NCBI GenBank assembly: GCA_902782665.1
Contig: CACZOA010000081.1
Span: 1 to 64,000, forward strand
Direction: 5' to 3'
Origin: an uncultured Bacteroidales bacterium
GTDB lineage: Bacteria > Bacteroidota > Bacteroidia > Bacteroidales > Paludibacteraceae
DNA: 64,000 bases
A model generated the notes under the pieces. The model ran no database searches. It was not told where the DNA came from and saw only the letters and a program-made list of their open reading frames with translations. Position numbers and translations under genes: made by a program. Position 1 is the first letter of the stretch. The number at the start of each line of letters is the position of its first letter. Shown here piece after piece: positions 41,623 through 50,367 of the stretch.

Positions 41623-43581
41623 TTACTTTAATAAAGTCGTTTTCTTTTGTAAAACCAGATATTCGTATGCCGCAAAACGTCGACGTAACAAACTATCCAA
41701 ATATTGGCATGAATCCTTCGACACCTCTATATACTTATCACGAATATCATAAGCTTTGGAGATTCCAGATCGTGGATCCACCAAATATAAATATGAAGAA
41801 TCTCTCGAGCAAAGCATGTCATCTGTAGAATATGATACTGTAGACGGTGCTTTATCCAAGACATTGTTTCCAAAACCAAGATTGTCATACTCCACGCCAA
41901 GCAACGATAATAATATCGCAGGGATATCAGATTGGCAGCATGGCATTGTCAATTTCTTTTTTCCTAGACGTGGAGAATGAATCATCAACGGTATATGATT
42001 GAAACTCTCCGCGACCTCACATTCTGGTCGTCCCACAATCTTTCCATGATCGGCGACGAAAACGAATACGGTATTGTCATAAAGTCCACGTTTCTTCATC
42101 CCCTCAAAAAACTGCTTCAAACAATAATCCGCATACAATACAATCGCGTACTCTGCATCCCAACCATGCGCATCCAGCCAGTCTGGCACTACGTATGGCG
42201 GATGATTAGAGATCGTCAGCAACACACTGAAGAATGGCTGTTGCATCGTCTGCATCTCATTCAACGCATAATTGACCAAAAAGCCATCACTGACACCAAA
42301 ACTATTGACTATCGAATCTCTCGGATAATCCTCCTGAGATCTGATATGTTTGAATCCATTGGTACGCAAAAAAGCGTTCATGTTGTCGTATTGGCTTTCA
42401 TGCGTCATATAGAAAGCCGTATGGTATCCTTGTTCCGCCAAGACGTTGGGCATTCCATAATACGTCGGGATATCCGTGCCTTTCATGGCATTCCTCGACA
42501 ACACCGTAGGGAATCCATACAATGTGGAATAGATACCTTGGTTAGTATGATTACCGACACTGTAGAAATTCTCAAACGACAAACTCTCATTCCACAAACT
42601 GTCCAAAAACGGAGTCATTGTAACATCACAACCGAAACTTTGCATCAGTTTGGCACTCATACTCTCCATCAGCACAATCACAACATTCGGTTTTTCTCCG
42701 TCCACAAAAACAGCGGATGAGTCTCGTTTACAATGACGTTGCAACGAAAGCGTGTCTGCCACAAAAATATCCGAAGAACCCATCTGCATTGCAGAACGGA
42801 GTTCACGCAAAGCAGTAGCTCCATCCATCAGTTCCAAACCTCGGTTTTCACGACGATTGCTGTCGATATAAGTGTTGAGCAGATTGAATGCCGCATTCAC
42901 CCCAAGTCGGTTCAGGAAATAGTCATCGCAATAATATGCCGCCGACACTTTTATCGGATTATATCCCATTCTTCCACGGATTCCAAACAGACATAATCCT
43001 ATAACCACAACAGAAACAGCAAGCATCTTCATTCTGTCGACGGAAGTGACCGATGAATTGTCAGACAACAACCCAGAGAGAGTCTTTTCCGACTGTTTCC
43101 AAATGAAAACAGCAAATAAACCAATGAGAGATAATCCACATATGATCAGCACCCAGTATGACGGTTCCTCAAGAATCATCGTCACCGCTGTACCCGCCTC
43201 CTCCTTCCACTCAAAAATAGAAGCATTGATAACGTTAGAGAAATATTTGAAATACTGAATATTAGCGGCTTGAAGTGCAATCTCAACAGACAAGGTTGCT
43301 ATCACAACCGAAACTACAGTCCGCCAAACATACTTGTTGAAAAAAGGGATTATCGAACTGACAAACAGCAACAACACGTATGGCAGAACCATCACATAGC
43401 AAACCGCCACATTGTCGAGCCAAAGTCCACGCACAAAAGCCGGCCAAACAGGATTGGAAACTGTAGCGTCGACAAAATCATTGAGATATAAATATTGCGC
43501 AAGTCGCAACACAGATAATACCAATAGTGCTGCGAGATGCGTAGTTAAAACAAATTTGAAAGCCTTAAAGAAACTATTCAT
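41623..43581 (-). CDS. Second LTA-synthase-like sulfatase-family membrane protein (652 aa)
   Basis: Same architecture as the gene at 27664: five N-terminal helices (residues about 12-200), then a periplasmic alkaline-phosphatase-superfamily domain with metal Glu in VVIVLMESMSA, nucleophile Thr in VGNHTNQG, and an Asp-His pair in VFVADHGK. Predicted phosphoglycerol/phosphoethanolamine-type transferase. Its start overlaps the end of the NamZ-like gene by eight bases, so the three genes are translated together. Confidence 0.88.
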   Translation of the reverse strand: MNSFFKAFKFVLTTHLAALLVLSVLRLAQYLYLNDFVDATVSNPVWPAFVRGLWLDNVAVCYVMVLPYVLLLFVSSIIPFFNKYVWRTVVSVVIATLSVEIALQAANIQYFKYFSNVINASIFEWKEEAGTAVTMILEEPSYWVLIICGLSLIGLFAVFIWKQSEKTLSGLLSDNSSVTSVDRMKMLAVSVVVIGLCLFGIRGRMGYNPIKVSAAYYCDDYFLNRLGVNAAFNLLNTYIDSNRRENRGLELMDGATALRELRSAMQMGSSDIFVADTLSLQRHCKRDSSAVFVDGEKPNVVIVLMESMSAKLMQSFGCDVTMTPFLDSLWNESLSFENFYSVGNHTNQGIYSTLYGFPTVLSRNAMKGTDIPTYYGMPNVLAEQGYHTAFYMTHESQYDNMNAFLRTNGFKHIRSQEDYPRDSIVNSFGVSDGFLVNYALNEMQTMQQPFFSVLLTISNHPPYVVPDWLDAHGWDAEYAIVLYADYCLKQFFEGMKKRGLYDNTVFVFVADHGKIVGRPECEVAESFNHIPLMIHSPRLGKKKLTMPCCQSDIPAILLSLLGVEYDNLGFGNNVLDKAPSTVSYSTDDMLCSRDSSYLYLVDPRSGISKAYDIRDKYIEVSKDSCQYLDSLLRRRFAAYEYLVLQKKTTLLK

Positions 43582-44797
43582 AGAGATGATACTTTTTTGA
43601 CTTTCGTCGCCACGACGATTCTGAATCTCTCCATATATCCTTCACATCATCAAAACGATATCTTTCCGACATTTTCAAACGAATCTTGTTTGTGCCACAG
43701 ACATTGTCAAAACTCTTTTTTGTCTTTTCTGAGCACATTCCGAATATATCTTTCGAAGGGTAAAGATTATGTAATGCCTCCAAAACTCTAAACTGGACTT
43801 CTGTCAGTCTGGCTTTCTGCAAATCATCCACATAGACCTGCACTCCCTGCACTATCTTTCCTGAAAGAGCCGAGAATTGTGGTTTATATACTATAGGACG
43901 GAAAGAAAGACCTTCCAACTTCATTTTATTCAACTCCATTGCCAGAGAATCGGCATTCACCCAGTCGGCAGCAAAAGCGTCGAATGGGATAGTATACCCC
44001 ACTCCAATCTGAAGAACACCAAGTTCACCAACTATTCCGCTCATCGGATAATAAGCAGCACATTGCCAATAAGGGATCTGCGGAGAAGTCATCACCCAAC
44101 GCAATCCCGTCTGTGAATAATCCATATCTCGCTTCCAGCCCTCCATCGGCACAACTGTAAGATTGCACTTCTTTTTGGTAAGACCTTCTTCGTTAAGTAA
44201 ATTGGCAAGTTCACCAGCCGTCAATCCATAGACGTACGGGATAGGATATTTGCTGATGAAACTGAAATACCCCTCACTCACAAGCGGTCCCTCCACCTTG
44301 TTTCCACCAAGCGGATTAGGGCGGTCGAGCACAACAACCTCCTTACCATTTTCTCCTGCAGCCTCCATCAACAGTCCAAGAGAGCTGATAAAAGTGTAAG
44401 AGCGGCAACCGACATCCTGAATATCATAGACAACCACGTCAACGTCCTTCAACATCTCGACTGTAGGCTTCTTTGTCTTGCCATAAAGGCTATGGACTTT
44501 CAATCCCGTCTTCGTATCTACTGATCCATTCACAGTTCCTCCCGCATAGACATTGCCTCGCACACCATGTTCGGGAGCGAAAAGGCAGACGAGATTGACG
44601 CCGTCCGCTGAATTAAGGACATCAATCGTACTTTGCAAATTGGAATCCACACCTGTGGCATTCGTGAGCAGACCTACCCTCTTGCCCTTCAATATATCAA
44701 AATCACGCTGTTTGAGCACATCGATTCCAAGCGTCACCTGAGCAAACGCCAACAGAACAGAAAAGCACGATATGCAAAGCAACAAGATTCTTTTCAT
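43574..44797 (-). CDS. Secreted DUF1343 protein (NamZ-like exo-N-acetylmuramidase)
   Basis: A signal peptide (MKRILLLCISCFSVLLAFAQ) is followed by the DUF1343 fold: GKRVGLLTNATGVDSN, FAPEHGVRGNVYAG, VHSLYGKTKKP, VVYDIQDVGCRSYTF, VLDRPNPLGG, PIPYVYGLTAGELA and WVMTSPQIPY. Family members such as Tannerella NamZ release terminal MurNAc from peptidoglycan fragments. The Glu in APEHG is the catalytic residue in that family. The 407-residue length is usual. It is the first gene of an operon with a sulfatase and GT2, suggesting envelope recycling or remodelling. Confidence 0.92.
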   Translation of the reverse strand: MKRILLLCISCFSVLLAFAQVTLGIDVLKQRDFDILKGKRVGLLTNATGVDSNLQSTIDVLNSADGVNLVCLFAPEHGVRGNVYAGGTVNGSVDTKTGLKVHSLYGKTKKPTVEMLKDVDVVVYDIQDVGCRSYTFISSLGLLMEAAGENGKEVVVLDRPNPLGGNKVEGPLVSEGYFSFISKYPIPYVYGLTAGELANLLNEEGLTKKKCNLTVVPMEGWKRDMDYSQTGLRWVMTSPQIPYWQCAAYYPMSGIVGELGVLQIGVGYTIPFDAFAADWVNADSLAMELNKMKLEGLSFRPIVYKPQFSALSGKIVQGVQVYVDDLQKARLTEVQFRVLEALHNLYPSKDIFGMCSEKTKKSFDNVCGTNKIRLKMSERYRFDDVKDIWRDSESSWRRKSKKYHLYE

Positions 44798-44822
44798 TAC
44801 CTTTTAATTTTATTATCGAATA

Positions 44823-44830
44823 CAAAAATA
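44823..44830 (-). promoter_or_regulatory. -7 promoter box for the NamZ-sulfatase-GT2 operon
   Basis: The minus strand reads TATTTTTG, about 25 bases before the DUF1343 start. Confidence 0.55.
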
Positions 44831-44958
44831 CTCTTATTTTTTTGAATTTCATATTGACATTTGATTTCATCAGCCTATATAATCCAAAAATCAATGTCTC
44901 CATAAGATTTGCAATAATAAATGAATGATCACAATGCCATTTATTGGTTTGTTATTAG

Positions 44959-44966
44959 TATTTTTG
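44959..44966 (+). promoter_or_regulatory. -7 promoter box for the GHL10 gene
   Basis: TATTTTTG followed by CAAAG, 27 bases before the chosen ATG at 44993. It supports the shorter start. Confidence 0.55.
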
Positions 44967-44992
44967 CAAAGAACTTATATGATTTACGAAAC

Positions 44993-46486
44993 ATGAGAAC
45001 TTATTTGAGCGCTATTGCGTTCCTTCTTTCCATTATTATGATGCCTGTTCAAGCGGCAAAAAAACATGAACTACGAGGAGCGTGGATCGCGACTGTCGCC
45101 AATATCGACTGGCCATCTACAAAAGGTAATTATGAAAAGCAAAAAGACGAGATGATTGCAATGCTTGATTCACTTCACCGCTGTAACATCAATACAATAT
45201 TCCTCCAAGTGCGTCCGTGCGCCGACGCTCTCTACCAATCTGAAATGGAGCCATGGAGTGCTTATCTCTCTGGCAAACAAGGTACAGAAGTGAGCTACGA
45301 CCCGTTGGCTTTCGCAATTGAGGAATGCCACAAAAGATGCATGGAAGTTCATGCGTGGATCAACCCATACCGTGTGACCAATGGTGAAGGAGTGGACAAA
45401 TTGAGTAAGAATCATCTTTATTTCCGTCGCCCTGAACTTTTTCTGACATACGGAGGAAAGGTATATTTCAATCCTGGACTCGAAGAGGTGCGTGACTATC
45501 TGACAAGCATTGTGATGGATATTGTTCTCCGTTATGATGTCGACGGAATTCACATGGACGACTACTTCTATCCATACAAAGTGGCTGGTGAAGAATTCCC
45601 TGATTTTGAGACATTCAAGAATCATCACCGTGATCAATATGACCGTCAGGCATGGCGACGCGATAATGTCAACCTAGTTGTGAAAATGATACATGAAGCA
45701 ATCCAGAGAGCAAAGCCTTGGGTATGGTTTGGAGTCAGTCCGTTCGGAGTATACCGCAATGAGAAAGACGACTGGAGAGCCACAAAAGCAGGTGCGTCAT
45801 GCACCAATTATGATGAGCTATGCGCAGACGTGCTATTGTGGTTGGAAAAGGGTTGGATCGATTACGCCGCGCCACAGCTATATTGGGAACTTGGACGTGA
45901 TGGACTCGACTACGGAGTGTTGAGCAAATGGTGGGGAGACTGGTCGTACGGCAGAAACATGTTCGTCGGACTTTATGCAAGCGGATTAGCGGTGAAGAAA
46001 GACAAGGCATGGAAAGAAGGCAACGAAGTGATCCGTCAGCTTAACACAAGCTACAACAACAACAAAATCAACGGATATATCTTCTACAGTGCAAAGTATC
46101 TACGTGATGACTACCGTGGATTGAGAACAGATTTGCAGAAAGACCTGTTCAGATATCCAGCACTCGTGCCAGTCGATCCAAATACAGAAAGTTCACCGTC
46201 AGCAGCCCCAAAAGGAATAAAGATAGAGGGTGATATGATGCGATGGAAACCAGTAGTCAAGAAAGGAGGATTCGACACAAGATACTACACCATCTACTGT
46301 TTTGGAGAGTTTGAAGAAGTAGATTTGAACAAAGTGGAGAGAATCATCGCATTCACACAAGCATCAGAAGTTGATCTCCAAGAATTCCGTCTGCCAAACG
46401 GCAACTATAAATTCGTGATCACGTCTATCAACAAATTCAGACACGAATCAAAAGCTTCAAAGCCAGTAATATTTGAGAAAAGGTGA
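44993..46486 (+). CDS. Secreted glycoside-hydrolase-like protein (GHL10/DUF187, YngK-like)
   Basis: A start at 44993 is preferred to an in-frame ATG at 44921 because it yields a signal peptide at once (MRTYLSAIAFLLSIIMMPVQA) and lies just after a promoter box that the longer form would include. The 497-residue protein has the GHL10 pattern: ELRGAWIATVANIDWPS, INTIFLQVRPCADALY, VHAWINPYRV, VDGIHMDDYFYPY (likely catalytic Asp residues), and WIDYAAPQLYWELG. Family members have a glycosidase-like TIM barrel; a peptidoglycan or other glycan substrate is inferred. The end of the gene is duplicated 730 bases downstream. Confidence 0.9.
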   Translation: MRTYLSAIAFLLSIIMMPVQAAKKHELRGAWIATVANIDWPSTKGNYEKQKDEMIAMLDSLHRCNINTIFLQVRPCADALYQSEMEPWSAYLSGKQGTEVSYDPLAFAIEECHKRCMEVHAWINPYRVTNGEGVDKLSKNHLYFRRPELFLTYGGKVYFNPGLEEVRDYLTSIVMDIVLRYDVDGIHMDDYFYPYKVAGEEFPDFETFKNHHRDQYDRQAWRRDNVNLVVKMIHEAIQRAKPWVWFGVSPFGVYRNEKDDWRATKAGASCTNYDELCADVLLWLEKGWIDYAAPQLYWELGRDGLDYGVLSKWWGDWSYGRNMFVGLYASGLAVKKDKAWKEGNEVIRQLNTSYNNNKINGYIFYSAKYLRDDYRGLRTDLQKDLFRYPALVPVDPNTESSPSAAPKGIKIEGDMMRWKPVVKKGGFDTRYYTIYCFGEFEEVDLNKVERIIAFTQASEVDLQEFRLPNGNYKFVITSINKFRHESKASKPVIFEKR

Positions 46487-46494
46487 CACTCGTA
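46427..46494 (+). repeat. 68-bp exact direct repeat, copy A (inside the end of the GHL10 gene)
   Basis: It spans the last 60 coding bases, the stop and the first bases after it. The identical 68 bases occur at 47157-47224, and weaker similarity extends about 20 bases upstream of each. Confidence 0.85.
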
Positions 46495-46520
46495 GAGAAC
46501 GCACGAACGTGCGTCTCTAC
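46492..46520. repeat. GTAGAGA..GCAC palindromic repeat, copy 4
   Basis: GTAGAGA...TCTCTAC with inner GCAC/GTGC arms, directly after the GHL10 stop. Confidence 0.75.
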
Positions 46521-46567
46521 TGACATATAAATAATGGACACGTGTCAAGACATACAAACCAACGAAC

Positions 46568-47131
46568 ATGAAAAAATCAATTCTAATTATAGTATGTAGT
46601 TTCATCACGCTATGTGCCTTTGCCACAGAACAGACTAGCGGATACTACAACCGTATAAAAAAAGAGGTCGAACAGATAGCCTCCGAATTCAAATTCCAAT
46701 ACGATTCTATAATTGTATTTTCTAACGACAGTCGTCATCTAATAATTACCAATAAGAATATTTACGACGAAGGAAAATTGTTAGGACTTGAAATGTTCCA
46801 AGGAAGGACCGTAAACGACACATTAACATTTGAAAAATTCGATGAAACCGACAGCAACTTGCCATGCACTTTTTCAAAAGAAGTATTCAAACTGAACACA
46901 TCTATCAAATGCAATTTTGAAGAAGATAAAGACTATTTAGAAAAGGTCAACAAAACATTGAATGTATTATCCATTATTGAAAATGGGAATGTGAAATGCA
47001 AACATATATTAGAACAAAAATGCATAATTGATAATAAATACGACCTAAAAGACGATATAGTCGGCTATGCTATTTTATTGTTTCTCTATGCAGATAGCAA
47101 AGACAGAGAAAGAGTAATAATCAAGCCATAA
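46568..47131 (+). CDS. Hypothetical secreted protein inside a repeat-bounded segment (187 aa)
   Basis: A signal peptide (MKKSILIIVCSFITLCAFA) precedes a soluble body of 168 residues with no recognised domain. The sequence has a KEVEQIASEFKFQ helix, an alternating-strand section and a single cysteine pair near the end. It is AT-richer than the GHL10 gene. The gene lies between two copies of a 68-bp repeat, each adjoining a palindromic element, which suggests that it was inserted or that the surrounding DNA was duplicated. No promoter box was recognised. The function is unknown. Confidence 0.7.
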   Translation: MKKSILIIVCSFITLCAFATEQTSGYYNRIKKEVEQIASEFKFQYDSIIVFSNDSRHLIITNKNIYDEGKLLGLEMFQGRTVNDTLTFEKFDETDSNLPCTFSKEVFKLNTSIKCNFEEDKDYLEKVNKTLNVLSIIENGNVKCKHILEQKCIIDNKYDLKDDIVGYAILLFLYADSKDRERVIIKP

Positions 47132-47156
47132 TTTCAAATAATTCGTGGTCACATCA

Positions 47157-47224
47157 ATCAACAAATTCAGACACGAATCAAAAGCTTCAAAGCCAGTAAT
47201 ATTTGAGAAAAGGTGACACTCGTA
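47157..47224 (+). repeat. 68-bp exact direct repeat, copy B
   Basis: A non-coding copy of the GHL10 gene end (copy A at 46427-46494), starting 25 bases after the stop of the 46568 gene. A palindromic element follows at once, as in copy A. Confidence 0.85.
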
Positions 47225-47249
47225 AAGACGCACGGACGTGCGTGTCAAC
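47221..47249. repeat. GTAAAGACGCAC palindromic repeat, copy 5
   Basis: CGTAAAGACGCACG-GA-CGTGCGTGTC; arms partly degraded at the right end. Confidence 0.7.
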
Positions 47250-47278
47250 TAGCATTCTAATCAACAGACGATATAATA

Positions 47279-47324
47279 AAAAGAAATCCAAATCACAGAT
47301 TATTGCGATTTGGATTTCTTTTGT
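47279..47324. terminator. Terminator of the C10 protease gene (bidirectional)
   Basis: A perfect 14-bp stem AAGAAATCCAAATC/GATTTGGATTTCTT with a 12-base loop, bounded by A and T tracts. Confidence 0.8.
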
Positions 47325-47361
47325 TCCGACGGAAGATAAAACAAATTTACTATCTATTCCA

Positions 47362-49191
47362 TTAACCAAAGAGTTTAAAGAAAATGAACAATAAAAATAC
47401 CAGCAGCAAGCCCAAGGCGATAGCACTGACAGAGAATGTTTCAGGATCTATCGAGACTGGTTCACGAGGTGTTTCATCTTCAGATATAACATCTTGAGCA
47501 ATAGTATCCACCACATTTTCCTTAACCTTATCAGGATCAACCGTAACACTTGCCATAAGCGTATGTTTAGAATCAAACACTTTTACTTCATACTTTGACA
47601 CTAGTGTAGAATCGGAATATTTGTACAATTCTGATATATTGCCATTGGCAGGGACAACCAATTCTTGGCTGGCAATACACTCCTCCAAATCGTTCATTTT
47701 CACATAAAAAGTATCACAGAAATCGTCATATCCAGAGTTTTTAAGATCCAGTTTGACAAACTTACCGTCTTCCTGCTCAATAATTGAGAGATTAGCTTTT
47801 AAAGAATATGGAGTCGGAAGAGAAACCTTGATTCTACCATTTTCAACGATAACATCAAAATACTTGTAATAGGCGTTTTCCATCGGCTCCCAATCCTTGC
47901 CATCACACTTTTCCAACGGTACAATACGGTACGTTGTATTATCTTTAAATTTGCAATTTATGCGAATATTTTGTCCGACTCCATAGCCATACTTACCCGT
48001 GTATCCATAGCCTTCACCTACCAAGACCCACTTCCCATTTTCATTCATATAGCCAGCATTTATCTGCGATGAGATCTCTTTATATGTATTTGAGTGAATA
48101 GTACATAGTATCGTTCCTTTAAGATCACCGGAAGCAGAAAGAGTCTCCGGGAAATCATGTTCTTCGAAACTAGACACCCATAAATTCGTTGTCATTGGTT
48201 TGTCTGGATCTCCTATATTAGGAACGACTCCAAGTGTTGCGGCCAAAGCGTTATAAGCAAATCCAGATTTGTCGTCTTCACATTCTGGAGCAAGTAACGA
48301 CATACTGAAATAGCCATTCATGAGACCACCCCATCCCCAATTCACATGAAACAAACCGTTTTCATAACCATCACAAACAAACGCATGGTTACTATTACCT
48401 AAAAGAACAGGTCTTTTTTTGGAAAGTTCATTGTAAACGAGTTTTTCAAATTGAGTAATGTTATAATGGTTCGACTTAATCACATGGATTTTATCTCTAT
48501 CATATCCAAAATAATCTACCAGTGCTTTATATGCATGGTCTGTACTAGTAGGAGATCCCTTAACATTTAAATCTGTATAACAAGACGTACAAATGATTTT
48601 CATAAGGAAAGCGACAGCAGCTTTCTTTTCCTTGCTTTTGTGGGAATCATAACAAGGTTCAATATTTTGCCAGTCCAATAGTGTTGTTTTAGGAATTGAA
48701 TCCATAGTTAATCCAGCTGTTCTTGTCTTAAATCCTGGAATGTCAGCTGTGGTAAATGGAGGATAATTGTAATATTTCATCACCTGAGCCAATGCGACAG
48801 GAAAACAACCCGTAATACACCTTTTCTCATTATACAATGGCAATGCTTCATTATATGGTTCATTTTGACCAAATTCTATATTTGAAAGCAAAGGAGATAT
48901 AGTATCATATACCGATTTAGGCATCAATAGTTTTTTCTTATGAGGAAAAATAACTGATTCTAACGAGCTTTTTGTAAAACAGCCAGATTTAGAATAAGCA
49001 ACCACACATGAGTCTTTTACAATACAAAAACCACCATTCTTTGCACTATAAACCTTATATCCTACAGTATCCTTATAAAGAGTAAGTGATTTTTTGTTTA
49101 ATTTTCTTTTAGCAATTTCTAATTCATTTGCAAAAGAAAAAGGTACAGTCAGCAACAAAGCCAACAAACAAAGAGATATTTTCTGTATCAT
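47362..49191 (-). CDS. C10-family cysteine protease with C-terminal membrane anchor (609 aa)
   Basis: The ATG at 49191 gives a clean signal peptide (MIQKISLCLLALLLTVPFSFA); the upstream ATG would add 12 residues. Streptopain/interpain-type fold: pro-region about 20-105, catalytic C129 in ITGCFPVALAQVMKYY, H269 in GNSNHAFVCDGY, and the oxyanion/Asn-Trp site HVNWGWGGLMNGYF (282-295). A beta-rich C-terminal half follows. The protein ends in a membrane helix with basic tail (SAIALGLLLVFLLFIFFK), where most Bacteroidales relatives have a T9SS tail, so it is probably membrane-bound. It lies downstream of tsf, beyond a terminator. Confidence 0.9.
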   Translation of the reverse strand: MIQKISLCLLALLLTVPFSFANELEIAKRKLNKKSLTLYKDTVGYKVYSAKNGGFCIVKDSCVVAYSKSGCFTKSSLESVIFPHKKKLLMPKSVYDTISPLLSNIEFGQNEPYNEALPLYNEKRCITGCFPVALAQVMKYYNYPPFTTADIPGFKTRTAGLTMDSIPKTTLLDWQNIEPCYDSHKSKEKKAAVAFLMKIICTSCYTDLNVKGSPTSTDHAYKALVDYFGYDRDKIHVIKSNHYNITQFEKLVYNELSKKRPVLLGNSNHAFVCDGYENGLFHVNWGWGGLMNGYFSMSLLAPECEDDKSGFAYNALAATLGVVPNIGDPDKPMTTNLWVSSFEEHDFPETLSASGDLKGTILCTIHSNTYKEISSQINAGYMNENGKWVLVGEGYGYTGKYGYGVGQNIRINCKFKDNTTYRIVPLEKCDGKDWEPMENAYYKYFDVIVENGRIKVSLPTPYSLKANLSIIEQEDGKFVKLDLKNSGYDDFCDTFYVKMNDLEECIASQELVVPANGNISELYKYSDSTLVSKYEVKVFDSKHTLMASVTVDPDKVKENVVDTIAQDVISEDETPREPVSIDPETFSVSAIALGLLLVFLLFIFFKLFG

Positions 49192-49210
49192 AAATTTAAG
49201 TGTTATGATT

Positions 49211-49246
49211 AAAAAAAATCCGAACACTTACGTGTCCGGATTTTAT
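49211..49246 (-). terminator. Terminator of the rplM-rpsI-rpsB-tsf operon
   Basis: AAAATCCGGACACGTAAGTGT...GGATTTT; stem of about 11 bp with one mismatch, just after the tsf stop on the minus strand. Confidence 0.7.
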
Positions 49247-49264
49247 ATTTAGGGAAGCTATTGA

Positions 49265-50263
49265 TTACTCCTCGTTCAAAGTGAATCTCTTGAATGCAAC
49301 TACAGAGATACCCTTCTTAGCGATGAACTCCTTAACAGAGATCTTACCTGCCTCGTCGCCACCACCTTCGTACTTCTGATCAAGAAGAGTGCACTCCTTG
49401 AAGAACTTAGACATACGACCGTCAACGATCTTCTCAACCTTAACCATGTTGATGTTAGCAGCAGCCTCAGCGCCAACCTTAGCGATGATCTCGCGAGCCT
49501 GAGCAGCCTGCTCCTCAGTCAACCAACCCTTAGTAACGTTAGAGTTGATATGATCCTCACTGTCAACGTGAGCTGGATTGATACCTGCCTTCTTGATAGC
49601 TACCTCAACAGCACGGTCAACCTCTTCCTTCTTAGTCTTCTCGATAGCGATAGCACGCTCGCTGTCCTTAGTAGCCTGAGGAATAGAAGCCTCATCAAGA
49701 GCAGCTGGAGCCATAGCAGCAACGTGCATAGCGACACCACGAGCAGCCTCTACATCAGCGTTAGCCTCATTGAATGCGATAACTGTAGCAAGCTTGTTAC
49801 CTGGGTGAACATAGCTAACAGTAGAAGCACCCTTAACTACCTCGTAAGCACCCATTTCCATCTTCTCACCTGTTACACCTGAACGCTCAGCGATCAAATC
49901 AGCAACTGAACGGCCATCAATTGAAGCAGCTAGAAGAGCGTCCTTATCTGCAACCTTATTAGCAAGAGCGAAATCAAGAATCTTCTTTGTAAGAGCGATG
50001 AAATCAGCATTCTTAGCAACGAAGTCTGTCTCACACTTAATAGCTACGATACATGCGAAATCTCCGTTAACACCTGCAAGTACACAACCCTCTGATGCCT
50101 CACGGTCGCTTCTCTTAGCTGCGATTGCCTGTCCACGCTTACGGATAAGAGCGATTGCCTGCTCCATATCACCATTAGCCTCTGTAAGTGCGTTCTTACA
50201 ATCCATCATACCTGCGTTTGTAAGATCACGAAGCTTCTTAATATCTGACATTGAAACTGCCAT
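49265..50263 (-). CDS. tsf: Translation elongation factor Ts
   Basis: EF-Ts is the guanine-nucleotide exchange factor of EF-Tu. The N-terminal UBA-like domain (IKKLRDLTNAGMMDCKNAL) and the core TDFVAKN (CETDFVAKNADF) motif are present. The 332 residues exceed the E. coli length (283) because of an inserted C-terminal segment, normal in this phylum. It is the last gene of the rplM-rpsI-rpsB-tsf operon. Confidence 0.96.
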   Translation of the reverse strand: MAVSMSDIKKLRDLTNAGMMDCKNALTEANGDMEQAIALIRKRGQAIAAKRSDREASEGCVLAGVNGDFACIVAIKCETDFVAKNADFIALTKKILDFALANKVADKDALLAASIDGRSVADLIAERSGVTGEKMEMGAYEVVKGASTVSYVHPGNKLATVIAFNEANADVEAARGVAMHVAAMAPAALDEASIPQATKDSERAIAIEKTKKEEVDRAVEVAIKKAGINPAHVDSEDHINSNVTKGWLTEEQAAQAREIIAKVGAEAAANINMVKVEKIVDGRMSKFFKECTLLDQKYEGGGDEAGKISVKEFIAKKGISVVAFKRFTLNEE

Positions 50264-50298
50264 AACTTTCTAAACTTTTATAATGTTGTAAAATAAAA

Positions 50299-50342
50299 GA
50301 ACCTCGAATCAGCCTCAAAAATGAAGAGCCGTTTCGAGGTTC
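50299..50342 (-). terminator. Hairpin between rpsB and tsf
   Basis: GAACCTCGAA/TTCGAGGTTC with a 24-base loop region that folds further, followed on the minus strand by CTTTTATTTT. This looks like a partial terminator that could lower tsf expression relative to rpsB. Confidence 0.55.
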
Positions 50343-50367
50343 ATTCTTTATAATCTAAAACTTTGGA

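Noticed and set aside
41977-42720. 247-codon plus-strand open frame opposite the second sulfatase
   Set aside because: It is antisense to a gene with intact catalytic motifs and has a His/Arg-rich composition typical of shadows.
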